Assembly: GCA_964389375.1 (NCBI GenBank)
Contig: CAYMDP010000033.1
Span: 1-31,128, forward strand
Length of the DNA stretch: 31,128 nucleotides
Origin: CAYMDP01 sp964389375
GTDB taxonomy: Bacteria; Bdellovibrionota; Bdellovibrionia; Bdellovibrionales; UBA1609
Reading direction: 5' to 3'
The number at the start of each line of letters is the position of its first letter. Position 1 is the first letter of the stretch. Below are positions 1 through 8,090 of the stretch, piece after piece. The notes under the pieces are model-generated. The model was given only the letters and a program-made list of their open reading frames with translations. It was not told the origin of the DNA and did no database searches. Made by a program: the position numbers and the translations under genes.

Positions 1-1026
1 ATGAATCGGTCGCTGAAATTTTTATTTCTATTTATCCCTTTGGTTTTTCTATCCTACTTTGCCTGGACTTTGCTGAATAAGACCCCCGAAGCATCGAAGG
101 GTACACCTTTAAAAATCTTGTCCTATTCAACCTTCGCAAGCCGCTTTGGACCTGGACCCGATTTGATTCAAAACTTTAAGCAGGTATGCCACTGTGATGT
201 AGAGCTGGATCACACGGATTCTTTTGGCCAACTTTTGCAAAAGTTAAAAACCGGAAAAAGCTATGACCTTGTCTTGGGCCTTGATCAAAATGATCTTATC
301 GAGGCGAAGACAGATTTTCGTTGGCAGAGCCTGCCGGATTTGGACCGCTCTCGCTGGAGTCCAAAGGTTCAAGAATTTTTAGAGCCGGAGTTTTTTTTAA
401 TAGATTGGGCTCCTTTAAGTTTTATTTACAGGGTTTCAGAGGGGACTCCTCCAAAAAAGTTGGATGAATTTTTTAAGGCACAAAAAACTAAGTCTATCGC
501 TTTAATGGACCCTCGCTTTAGCTCTCCGGGATTTGAATTTTTTCGTTGGATCGAATCTGTGAAAGCTTTGGCTGCAGAGGAATTTTTTAAAACAATCTCG
601 CCGCAAATTCATTCGGTTTCTCCGAGTTGGTCTACGGCCTATGGCCTGTTTAAGTCGGGTCAGGCGCGCTTCGCGTTTTCCTATGTGACCTCTGCGGTCT
701 ATCACTGGAAAGAAGAACAAAACCGAGATTATCAGGCTGTGGTTTTTGAAGAGGGGCATCCAGTTTTAGTTGAATACGCCGGGATTCCAGAGGGGAGTCC
801 GAACCCTAGTCTTGCCTCAGATTTTTTAATTTTCTTAAATCAGGCTGAAGCTCAAGAATTGATTATGCAAAAAAACTATATGTTTCCTCTTCACGAAGAG
901 GTGCGGGCTAAGAGTCTTTTCGCGGAACTTCCAGATTTTCCGATGGTTAAAAGGACGGCATTTTCTGGGGATCGTTTAGAAAAAAGTCGAGAGTGGCTTC
1001 GCCAGATTCGGTTTAAGTCCGAATGA
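1..1026 (+). CDS. thiB: Thiamine-type ABC transporter, periplasmic substrate-binding protein
   Basis: Periplasmic binding protein that would capture thiamine (or its phosphates) and deliver it to the permease encoded next. The 341-aa product has one N-terminal hydrophobic segment (about residues 5-25) acting as a signal peptide or membrane anchor. The mature part carries ThiB/TbpA-like landmarks: a GPGPD segment followed by a Cys-x-Cys (CHC), then YDLVLGLDQN, a DPRFSSPG loop and a W-S-x-AYGLF helix, in the family's usual order. Length fits the family. The stop overlaps the permease start by 4 bp (ATGA). The ATG is base 1 of the window, so any THI-box riboswitch or promoter upstream cannot be seen. 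The family also includes iron and polyamine binders, so thiamine is a strong inference rather than a certainty. Confidence 0.78.
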   Translation: MNRSLKFLFLFIPLVFLSYFAWTLLNKTPEASKGTPLKILSYSTFASRFGPGPDLIQNFKQVCHCDVELDHTDSFGQLLQKLKTGKSYDLVLGLDQNDLIEAKTDFRWQSLPDLDRSRWSPKVQEFLEPEFFLIDWAPLSFIYRVSEGTPPKKLDEFFKAQKTKSIALMDPRFSSPGFEFFRWIESVKALAAEEFFKTISPQIHSVSPSWSTAYGLFKSGQARFAFSYVTSAVYHWKEEQNRDYQAVVFEEGHPVLVEYAGIPEGSPNPSLASDFLIFLNQAEAQELIMQKNYMFPLHEEVRAKSLFAELPDFPMVKRTAFSGDRLEKSREWLRQIRFKSE

Positions 1027-2489
1027 GAATTTTAAAGCTTGCGATTCTACTTTTGCTCTTCCTTCCATTTCTTTTGTGGTGGGATGGCTTAAAGAACATA
1101 GACCAAGTATTTAGTGAAGAACTCGCCAGTGCCATCCTTAGAACTTCTCTTCAAGCCTTTGTTAGCGCGGTCTTGTCTTTGGCTTTTGGGCTGATTGGGG
1201 CCATGGGGCTGGCGTCCATTTCGTCTAGAAAATTTCTAAGGTTCAGCGAAATCTTATTTCTGCTTCCTAATTTTATGCCGCCGCTCTTCTTATTGGTATC
1301 GGTCTTGTCTCTTTGGACGCATTTTTTGACTTTTCCTTACGGTTTTTGGGGCGTCGTTATTTTTCACGCATTGATCAATATGGGATTAGTTAGCGTGTTT
1401 TTATATCGAAGCTGGTCGTCCCGCTTTGGCGAGCTGATGGAATTAAGTTATGTGGAGGCCTGCTCACGTTGGCGTTTTTTGACAAAAGTCATATGGCCCT
1501 TGGGTCGGTCCGAATTGTCATTCTTGTTTTTGTTTGTCTTTTCTATATGTTTTACGAGTTTTGCAATTCCATTGATCGTAGGATCTGGGGGCGGGGAAAC
1601 TCTAGAAGTTTTAATTTTTGAAAAACTCAGTCTTGGACGGGATCTTAAAGGAGCCTTTGCGATTGCTTTGGTTCAAAGTCTTTTTATTCTTTTGTTTTCA
1701 TTTTTAATTCGGCCAAGCTTCACGAATTTAAAGTCGTCTCAATCTAGTCTTCCCCTTTTGTCCTGGTCCTTTGGTTTTTACCCCGTGGCTTTGGCTTCTG
1801 TTCTTTCATTTGCGGGACTTCTTCTGTTTAGCCTTGAAGGCTTCCATCAAGCTCAGGCCTTAAATTTGTTTGGATCGGAATTTAGGCAGGCTCTTTTGTG
1901 GAGCCTAGCTGTGGGCTTGGGTGTAGGCCTGCTCTTGCTGCTGCTCTTTGCTTTGTGGTTGGCCTCAGGAAAGCTTCAAATTGAAGACCGTCTGCTGCTT
2001 GGTTATGTCGCGCCAAGTGCGGCATTGGTCGGTTTTGTGATTCTTTTCTTAAGTCCTCAAGCCTCTGAGCTGGGACAGTACTTGAAACTCATTTTTGGTC
2101 TCGGTCTTATTTTGTTTCCAGCTTTGTTTCGCTTAAGCGGTCTAAGGCTTCTCGAGGATCTTCAGCGCCAAGTTCAGGTGGCAGAAGTTTTTGGAGCAAA
2201 TTCGATTTTTATTTTTCGCCAGGTGATTTGGCCTCAGGTGATGGGCCCGGTGTGCCGACTTGCGGGTCTCGGAGCATTTTGGGCCTGCGGGGACTTTACC
2301 TATTCTGCGATCGTGACCGAAAGCGACTTTACTTTGGCCTTGCAGATTAAAAGTCTATTGTCCTTTTATCGTCTTGAGGCCGCTCTTCTTCTGATTTGGC
2401 CTTTGTTTGCAGTGGGAGTCTTGTGCTACAGCTTTTTTGGGGGATTGGCTTATGTCTTTAGTGCGCCATTTAGTTCGCGACACAGGTGA
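1023..2489 (+). CDS. thiP: Thiamine-type ABC transporter permease, fused double-domain
   Basis: Inner-membrane permease of 488 aa with about 11-12 hydrophobic segments and two copies of the binding-protein-dependent permease module, as in ThiP. Each copy has an EAA-like cytoplasmic loop that contacts the ATPase: VEACSRWRFLTKVIWPLG around residues 144-161, and AEVFGANSIFIFRQVIWP around residues 385-405. Both end in the same VIWP sequence. The ATG overlaps the thiB stop by 4 bp, and the 3' end overlaps the ATPase gene by 38 bp, so the three genes are almost certainly translated as one unit. Substrate is assigned from the binding protein next door. Related iron-type FbpB permeases share this architecture. 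Confidence 0.78.
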   Translation: MRILKLAILLLLFLPFLLWWDGLKNIDQVFSEELASAILRTSLQAFVSAVLSLAFGLIGAMGLASISSRKFLRFSEILFLLPNFMPPLFLLVSVLSLWTHFLTFPYGFWGVVIFHALINMGLVSVFLYRSWSSRFGELMELSYVEACSRWRFLTKVIWPLGRSELSFLFLFVFSICFTSFAIPLIVGSGGGETLEVLIFEKLSLGRDLKGAFAIALVQSLFILLFSFLIRPSFTNLKSSQSSLPLLSWSFGFYPVALASVLSFAGLLLFSLEGFHQAQALNLFGSEFRQALLWSLAVGLGVGLLLLLLFALWLASGKLQIEDRLLLGYVAPSAALVGFVILFLSPQASELGQYLKLIFGLGLILFPALFRLSGLRLLEDLQRQVQVAEVFGANSIFIFRQVIWPQVMGPVCRLAGLGAFWACGDFTYSAIVTESDFTLALQIKSLLSFYRLEAALLLIWPLFAVGVLCYSFFGGLAYVFSAPFSSRHR

Positions 2490-3090
2490 TTTTAAAATTG
2501 ATATTCCCGAGTGGACTCTTCCCGATCAGGGGATTGTCGCCCTTTGGGGGCCTTCTGGATCAGGAAAAACATCGGTGATGCGCATTCTTTTGGGCCTCGA
2601 TCCCTGCCCGGGTCTGGAATGGATTTTTAAAGGTCAGGATTTAGCAAAGCTCCCCACTCCAAAACGAGAGCTTGGGGTTGTGTTTCAAAGTCTCGAGCTT
2701 TTTCCTCATCTATCGGCAGAAGATAATATTTGGTTTGGGGCTAGGGCCAGGGGTTACGAAGATGAAAAGGCAAAAAAACTTTTTAGTGAATTGGTCGAAA
2801 CTTTAGGCTTGAAGGATCAGCTTCAGCAAAGGTCCGACACCCTTTCGGGCGGAGAAAGGCAAAGGGTGGCTTTAGCTCGCGCTTTAATGGTGCGCCCAAG
2901 AATGCTTTTTTTAGATGAGCCATTTTCGAGCTTGGATCAAACTCTAAAGTCCGAGGCCAGGGAGCTTTTAAAACAGGTTGTTGGAGCCCAATCCTTTCCA
3001 ACTCTCTTGATTACTCACGACCCGCGAGATCTCGCCGAGCTTGCTTGTGAAGTCGTACAAATCCGAAATGGAAAACTTGTCTCAGCTTAA
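2452..3090 (+). CDS. thiQ: Thiamine-type ABC transporter ATP-binding protein
   Basis: ATPase subunit driving the thiamine-type importer; acts as a dimer on the cytoplasmic face of the permease. Visible motifs in the 212-aa product: Walker A GPSGSGKT (33-40), Q-loop Gln79 in VVFQS, signature LSGGERQR (131-138), Walker B RMLFLDEP (150-157), and the switch His in LLITHD. The frame is open back to an ATG at 2407, but the ATG at 2452 is preferred: a GGGGGA Shine-Dalgarno sequence sits 7 nt upstream and the product then begins at the normal place for the family. It lies 38 bp inside the permease gene. It has no C-terminal regulatory extension, consistent with the short ThiQ type. Confidence 0.78.
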   Translation: MSLVRHLVRDTGDFKIDIPEWTLPDQGIVALWGPSGSGKTSVMRILLGLDPCPGLEWIFKGQDLAKLPTPKRELGVVFQSLELFPHLSAEDNIWFGARARGYEDEKAKKLFSELVETLGLKDQLQQRSDTLSGGERQRVALARALMVRPRMLFLDEPFSSLDQTLKSEARELLKQVVGAQSFPTLLITHDPRDLAELACEVVQIRNGKLVSA

Positions 3091-3122
3091 TTTGATCATT
3101 GGCCTGCGCAATCGGCCTATTT

Positions 3123-4121
3123 CTAGCCAGGCCAAACCGCAGCGATTTTTTCTTTCGGAATAAAACTATTTTTAACCGCCGTATTCGCGCAGGCGGCAAA
3201 CTCGGCTTCGGTGAACCCATGTCGGCTTCTTAAAAGCTCATATTCATTATTTAAATCGATATTAAAAATTCCCGGGTCATCCGAGTTGATCGTGACTAGA
3301 ACCCCGGCTTCCATCAATTTTCGAAAGGGGTGTTTATCTCGATCGGGAATGGCATTCGTAAGCCAATTGCTGGTTGGGCAAAGCTCTAGGACCACACCTT
3401 TAGACTTTACGTACTCCATGGTCTCGGCGTCGCGATAGATCTGAACTCCGTGACCAATGCGTTGTGCGCCTAAATAATCAATAGCTTCTCGAACATAGCG
3501 AGGGGAATTCGGTACATCCGCTTCACCACTATGAACCGTAATGCCAAGTCCCGCTTCTCTTGCCCTTTTAAAAAACGGAGCAAAAGGTTTTGAATCAAAG
3601 CCCACTTCGTTGTCGGCCAGATCAAGACCTACAAAGCTGTCGCGGTTTTCGATGGCGAAGTCGGTGACTCGCTCGGCTTCTTTAACAGGCAGAATGCGTT
3701 GGATAATGCATAAAAGTCCTACAGCGATTGGAAACTCTTTTTCTGCCCTGCGAACTCCGCGAAGAATCGCTTGGTGAATGGATTCAAAAGTTAAATTGGG
3801 GTGATCGAGTGCGATAAAAGTTGGAGCATAGCGGAACTCAATCACTCGAATGTTATCAATTTTGTAAGCATCTTCGCAGGCTTCAAAACTAATGCGTTCA
3901 AGAATCTCTTCGGATCCCAAGAGCTTTTGAGTGTCTAAAAATTTTTGTAAAACAGCGCCCAAATCTTGCATGGGGCCTTTGATCAAAAACCGATCTTCAA
4001 AAGTTTTTTGATTTGGGATAGAAATACCAAATTGGGGAGCTAGTTCCCGAATGGTGCTGGGTCTTAGGCAAAGTTCGAGGTGACGATGAAGTTCGGCTTT
4101 CTTAAGTTCTTTAATATTCAT
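3123..4121 (-). CDS. Adenosine deaminase-family amidohydrolase
   Basis: Zinc-dependent purine deaminase of 332 aa. The family's metal and catalytic residues are all visible: His12-x-His14 (LHRHLE), His197 and Glu200 in TVHSGEA, His224 in RIGHG, and Asp281-Asp282 in NSDDPG; the LCPTSN loop is also present. It would deaminate adenosine or deoxyadenosine in nucleoside salvage. One feature departs from classical adenosine deaminase: the HLDG signature after the first two histidines is HLEL here. A Glu at that position is seen in adenine-deaminase-like and other ADA subfamilies, so the exact substrate is open. It is convergent with the importer operon (32-bp gap) and divergent from the transketolase gene. 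An AGAAG Shine-Dalgarno precedes the ATG. Confidence 0.85.
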   Translation of the reverse strand: MNIKELKKAELHRHLELCLRPSTIRELAPQFGISIPNQKTFEDRFLIKGPMQDLGAVLQKFLDTQKLLGSEEILERISFEACEDAYKIDNIRVIEFRYAPTFIALDHPNLTFESIHQAILRGVRRAEKEFPIAVGLLCIIQRILPVKEAERVTDFAIENRDSFVGLDLADNEVGFDSKPFAPFFKRAREAGLGITVHSGEADVPNSPRYVREAIDYLGAQRIGHGVQIYRDAETMEYVKSKGVVLELCPTSNWLTNAIPDRDKHPFRKLMEAGVLVTINSDDPGIFNIDLNNEYELLRSRHGFTEAEFAACANTAVKNSFIPKEKIAAVWPG

Positions 4122-4167
4122 CTTCTAAGCATAGGGCCTCAGAGTAAGCTTCCTCAAGGATAAAGTG

Positions 4168-4197
4168 TTGACGCAAAGTCTAATTTAAAGCTATCAC
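4168..4197 (+). promoter_or_regulatory. Possible sigma-70-type promoter for the transketolase gene
   Basis: TTGACG (4168-4173) and TATCAC (4192-4197) are separated by 18 bp, inside the 110-bp divergent gap and about 35 bp before the transketolase start. Match by eye only. Confidence 0.3.
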
Positions 4198-4231
4198 AAG
4201 TGCGGTATTGCTCTCACACGGAAGGTATCTG

Positions 4232-6271
4232 ATGACATCGATTTCTCCGATCATTTCTAGTCCAAAATTAGCTTCGAATCCTTCGCAAAATCCCAAATTC
4301 TCTGTGTCGGTTAAAAAAAGTTCTGGTGAAAAGTTGGAACTCGCAGACCCTCGGGCCACGCGTGCGATGTTGGCTTTGATGGATATGCAGGCGGTCCTCG
4401 GTGGCGCCGCAAGTCACTGGGGTGGACCCTCGGCTTTTGCAGAACTGATGTCCGCACTTCATGGGCTGGTCTTTCACGAAGCCAAATCAAAAGGACAAAA
4501 TTGGCACGAGCGATTTCATCTGATTAACGATGCTGGACACTGTGAAAATGGAATTTACGCCTTGAAAGCCAATTATGGTTTTGCAGATTTAAATATTCAA
4601 AGCTTAAAGGGCTTTCGCTCGATTCAAAGTCGATTGACGGGTCATGGTGAAGTGCACTTGTTTCCTGAGGGGGTTTATCTTAGCAACGGACCTTTGGGCT
4701 CTTCGTTGCCTCAAGCTCAAGGACTTGCGATGGCCGATGCATATTCCGGAAGAGAGCGCGTAACGGTAACTGCAATCTCTGACGGTGCGTGTATGGAAGG
4801 TGAGGCTCGCGAAGCCCTGGCTTCGATCCCTGGCTTAGCGTCTAGGGGTCAGCTGGCTCCCTTTGTTTTGGTGATCTCGGACAACAACACAAAGCTTTCG
4901 GGGCGTATTGACCAAGAAAGTTTTTCGATGCAGCCGACTTTTGATTCTTTATCGAGCTTAGGCTGGAATGTTTTAAATCTTTCGGACGCACACACTCTAG
5001 AAACTTGTGTTCACACCATCGAGTTGGCCATTCAGGCCGCCAGAGAAAATCCGAAGCGTCCGGTGGCCATTCATGCGAAGACGATTAAAGGCTTTGGCGT
5101 CGAGAAAACAGCAAGCTCACTGTCCGGTGGACATGGCTTCCCTTTAAAAGAGCCCAGTGAACTAAAAGCCTTTCTAGAAGAAATCTATAAGGGCGACAGT
5201 GTTCCACAAGTTTTCACCGACTGGAGGGTGGAGCTTGAAGAGCAAGTGGCCTTAAAAAGCAAAGGCGGATCTTCTGGACCCAAGATGGCCTCAGAAAAAG
5301 TTCAGGTCGGAATTGCAAAGGCTTTGATTCGCGCCAGGGAAGAGGGGCTTCCGGTAATTTCTGTGACCTCAGACCTTCCGGGATCAACGGGACTAGCAGA
5401 CTTTCATAAAAAATTTAAAGACGCTTGTTTTGATGTCGGGGTTGCTGAATCCAACATGGTCAGTGTTGCTGCGGGCTTTTCGAAAGAAGGCTTTATCCCA
5501 GTCGTTGATACCTTTGCTCAATTTGGTGTCACCAAGGGCGCATTGCCCTTTATCATGGCCGCACTGTCGGAAGCTCCGATCATCGGAATATTTTCTCATA
5601 TCGGTTTTCAAGATGCGGCCGATGGCGCCTCTCACCAGGCCTTAAGTTATTTTGCCATGACCTCTTCGATCCCTCACACCGATGTGTATTGTTTGGGATC
5701 TAGTGCCGAGGCCGAAGCATTGCTTGGCAAAGCCATACGGGATTTCGCCCGCGATAGACAAAGCGGGAATATTCCCCGATCTAAAATTTTCTTTTTGGGT
5801 CGAGAAAATTTTCCGCCATCCTACTTGCCCATGGACGCAAGCTACGAATTGGGTCGTGCTCAAGTTCTAATTAATAACTCAGCGAAATTTTCTAAGTCGG
5901 TGACTCTTGCCGTGACTGGACCATTAATTCCCGAAGCTCTAAAGGCCGTCGAAAATTTAGCAAAAGAAGATATCGGCTGCGTTTTGATTAATCCTTCAAT
6001 TATTAATCAACCCGATGTCGAAACTTTTACGGATGCCTTAAACTTGACTTCAGGACGCCTACTGACGGTTGAAGATCATCAGTTGTCTGGTGGGATGGGA
6101 AGTCTTTTGACCCATGCCCTAATGCTGTCTCACGCAGGAATTCAGAAGGTGATCAGTCTGGGTGTTTGTGATGAATTTGGGCAAAGTGCTTACACGGCCT
6201 TAGAGCTTTATCAAAAGCATGGACTAGACTCGGAAGCGATTCAAAAATCTGCTCGAAGACTAGTGCAATAG
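4232..6271 (+). CDS. tkt: Transketolase, divergent form
   Basis: Thiamine-diphosphate enzyme moving two-carbon units between sugar phosphates (non-oxidative pentose phosphate pathway); 679 aa, a usual length. All three domains are recognisable: the diphosphate-binding domain with GPLG (153-156), SDGACMEGEA (183-192) and the NN..SG metal loop (218-224); the pyrimidine domain with the activating Glu406 in VAESNM; and the C-terminal domain. Substrate-phosphate ligands look conserved: His468 in DGASHQ and Arg524 in GRENFP. The first canonical motif GHPGAP is replaced by SHWGGP around His62, and the region around it is poorly conserved, so this is a divergent branch. The TTG at 4208 could be used, but the ATG at 4232 has GGAAGG 6 nt upstream and is preferred. 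It lies close to the thiamine-type importer. Confidence 0.85.
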   Translation: MTSISPIISSPKLASNPSQNPKFSVSVKKSSGEKLELADPRATRAMLALMDMQAVLGGAASHWGGPSAFAELMSALHGLVFHEAKSKGQNWHERFHLINDAGHCENGIYALKANYGFADLNIQSLKGFRSIQSRLTGHGEVHLFPEGVYLSNGPLGSSLPQAQGLAMADAYSGRERVTVTAISDGACMEGEAREALASIPGLASRGQLAPFVLVISDNNTKLSGRIDQESFSMQPTFDSLSSLGWNVLNLSDAHTLETCVHTIELAIQAARENPKRPVAIHAKTIKGFGVEKTASSLSGGHGFPLKEPSELKAFLEEIYKGDSVPQVFTDWRVELEEQVALKSKGGSSGPKMASEKVQVGIAKALIRAREEGLPVISVTSDLPGSTGLADFHKKFKDACFDVGVAESNMVSVAAGFSKEGFIPVVDTFAQFGVTKGALPFIMAALSEAPIIGIFSHIGFQDAADGASHQALSYFAMTSSIPHTDVYCLGSSAEAEALLGKAIRDFARDRQSGNIPRSKIFFLGRENFPPSYLPMDASYELGRAQVLINNSAKFSKSVTLAVTGPLIPEALKAVENLAKEDIGCVLINPSIINQPDVETFTDALNLTSGRLLTVEDHQLSGGMGSLLTHALMLSHAGIQKVISLGVCDEFGQSAYTALELYQKHGLDSEAIQKSARRLVQ

Positions 6272-6335
6272 ATCGCAGAAGCCGATTTAGGTGCAAGTTA
6301 CAAAAAATAAATAGGTTTAAATAAAATTGAAAATG

Positions 6336-6358
6336 TCCGCGCTAAAGATGAGCGCGGA
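6336..6358 (-). terminator. Rho-independent-like terminator after tatA
   Basis: Perfect 8-bp GC-rich stem (6336-6343 TCCGCGCT paired with 6351-6358) with a 7-nt loop. Read on the minus strand it is followed by a T-rich stretch, so it fits the end of tatA. It lies between convergent genes and may also slow transcription coming from the transketolase gene. Confidence 0.6.
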
Positions 6359-6367
6359 TTGAAGTGG

Positions 6368-6607
6368 CTAAGTGGTTTCTTTTTTTCTTTCTGATTCTTT
6401 CGAATGAACCGAACTGTCTTCGCCTCTGCGAATTTGCTCGGGATCTTTAACTGAGTCTGTGACGTCGATAGCGTCTTCATTGATTCCTTTTTTGAAGCCG
6501 CGAATTGCCTCGCCTAAAGATTTTCCAAGACCCGGAAGTCTTTTGGGGCCAAAGAATAAAAGTGCAATTCCAAGAACAATGAGAATCTGCCAAATTGAGG
6601 GGCTCAT
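6368..6607 (-). CDS. tatA: Sec-independent protein translocase subunit TatA/E
   Basis: Pore-forming subunit of the twin-arginine translocase, which exports folded proteins. The 79-aa product has the complete family layout: a short periplasmic N-terminus, one membrane helix (about residues 6-19), the hinge FGPKRLPGLG, an amphipathic helix LGEAIRGFKKG, and a charged disordered tail rich in Glu, Lys and Ser. The single-helix length and FGP-K/R-LP hinge favour TatA/E over TatB. No tatB or tatC lies in the window, so those must be elsewhere. It follows pcnB on the same strand, separated by about 186 bp. An AAGGAG Shine-Dalgarno is well placed upstream of the ATG. Confidence 0.93.
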   Translation of the reverse strand: MSPSIWQILIVLGIALLFFGPKRLPGLGKSLGEAIRGFKKGINEDAIDVTDSVKDPEQIRRGEDSSVHSKESERKKETT

Positions 6608-6793
6608 TTATAACTCCTTCATCCAAGAGGTCTACAGTCTAGCAAAGCTTTTACCTTAATGGAAGTGTTCCGAGGAGGGGGAGAATTTCCAGTCTTAGCG
6701 CGGGGAAATTTTTGCCCTTATACCCAAAGCGATCGGAGTTACCGGTTTTCGAAAGCGATTTCCTGCCTTTTTTACCTGCGCCTAAGCCCTTAT

Positions 6794-8038
6794 CTACTTT
6801 GGAGGAGGCTTACGCCGCCTTCGTCGCTTGCGCATCGGAGGTTTAGCGGTGGCGCGCCTAAAATCGGGGTCAGCCATCGACTCCGTATCCAGCATGGTCC
6901 AAAACAACAGATCGTTCGAACTTAAGATGCAGTCGCGCTCGGCAAATTGGAGGGCCAATGGAAAGGCTTCGCTTCGGACCAGTGCCATCTTTCTTTTTGC
7001 CCCTCGACGGGCAAATTCTTCGCGTTTTTTTAGGAGGCCTTGGGTTTGAATTGCGCGAGCAAAAAGGCTTTGCTCGGACTTAAACATTCCAAGTTCGTCG
7101 CGCATAAAAATCAGAATCTCTGAGTTTTCAAGGATGTCCTTGCTGCGAATCAACTTATCGGGATCAGGAAAGAATGCGGAGCGAATAAAGACATGCATCA
7201 GATGGCCAAAAAGTTCGGCCGGGTCATCGGTCTGAACAGGTTTGTCGTGAAACTGCGCCATTCTGCGAATAAAGGCTTCGCCTTTTTCGGGTTCTGCAAG
7301 AAGTCGATTTAGACTAGGACTTAGGTGCTCTAAAATCCCAAGGTCGTAGGCCTCTGTTAAGGCAAGGGCGGGATCATTTAAGCGCAGAATTTTTAAGATT
7401 TCTTCTCGGCGTCTGGGCAAGACGGTTCTAGCTAGCGAGGGGGCCTGTTCTTTCATGGCTTTTCTTAAGCTTCGCTCAATTGAGAATCCTAATTTATGAG
7501 CGAACCTTAAGGCACGAAGAATGCGGATGGGGTCCTCAAGAAGACGAACTGTGGGATCTCCGATCATACGCAAGACATGATTTTGCAGATCAGGAATTCC
7601 TTCGGCGTAATCAATCAGGCGATCTTTGACCGGGTCATAAAACAAAGCATTGATCGTGAAGTCCCGCCGTTTTGCATCTTCTTCAGGAGATCCAAAGACA
7701 TTGTCCCCGGCCGGCATGTCTTCAGTGGCTTCTTCTTCGCGGACTTCGCGACGAAAGGTCGCCACTTCGAACTGTTGATCATCTCTTTTGACTAAGACCA
7801 AGCGAAAGCGTTTTCCAATGACAAAGGACTTAAAAATGGTTCTTCGCACTTCTTCAGGTCGCGCGGTGGTTGCGATATCAAAATCTTTGGGTATGATCCC
7901 TAACAGAAGATCACGGACGCAGCCGCCCACCAAATAGGTCTCGAAGCCCCGGCTTTGAAGGGCTTTCACGATGCCAAGGGCGTGTTGGTCGATCCAATTT
8001 TTATGCAATCGAGGTTGCTTTTTCTTTGAAGAAGTCAT
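6794..8038 (-). CDS. pcnB: Poly(A) polymerase / CCA-adding nucleotidyltransferase family protein
   Basis: Class II template-independent nucleotidyltransferase, 414 aa. The head shows YLVGGCVRDLLLG (residues 35-47) and the catalytic carboxylates DFD (52-54), then RRDFTINALFYD and the RILRALRFAHKLG neck motif. These order and spacing features match bacterial PcnB, which adds poly(A) tails that promote RNA decay. The protein ends in a very basic, proline-containing tail (KRRRRRKPPPK), as E. coli PcnB also has a basic C-terminus. CCA-adding enzymes share the head, so tRNA CCA addition cannot be excluded; the Glu/Asp-rich insert after ATFRREV is more PcnB-like. The reading frame just after the stop looks coding in another frame (see findings). 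It is divergent from the hydrolase gene. Confidence 0.85.
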   Translation of the reverse strand: MTSSKKKQPRLHKNWIDQHALGIVKALQSRGFETYLVGGCVRDLLLGIIPKDFDIATTARPEEVRRTIFKSFVIGKRFRLVLVKRDDQQFEVATFRREVREEEATEDMPAGDNVFGSPEEDAKRRDFTINALFYDPVKDRLIDYAEGIPDLQNHVLRMIGDPTVRLLEDPIRILRALRFAHKLGFSIERSLRKAMKEQAPSLARTVLPRRREEILKILRLNDPALALTEAYDLGILEHLSPSLNRLLAEPEKGEAFIRRMAQFHDKPVQTDDPAELFGHLMHVFIRSAFFPDPDKLIRSKDILENSEILIFMRDELGMFKSEQSLFARAIQTQGLLKKREEFARRGAKRKMALVRSEAFPLALQFAERDCILSSNDLLFWTMLDTESMADPDFRRATAKPPMRKRRRRRKPPPK

Positions 8039-8090
8039 CTCGAGGCATAATGACGCTTCTTATTGGGAGCGTCAAATGCTTGGGAGTCGC

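Noticed and set aside
1..60. THI-box riboswitch for the thiamine-type operon
   Set aside because: The window starts at the start codon, so upstream sequence is not available.
6659..6925. Plus-strand 88-codon frame
   Set aside because: Antisense to the end of pcnB and to the gap after it; no start signal and no recognisable protein.
7971..8090. Longer N-terminus for the alpha/beta hydrolase
   Set aside because: The extra 40 codons are mostly antisense to pcnB and carry no hydrolase homology.
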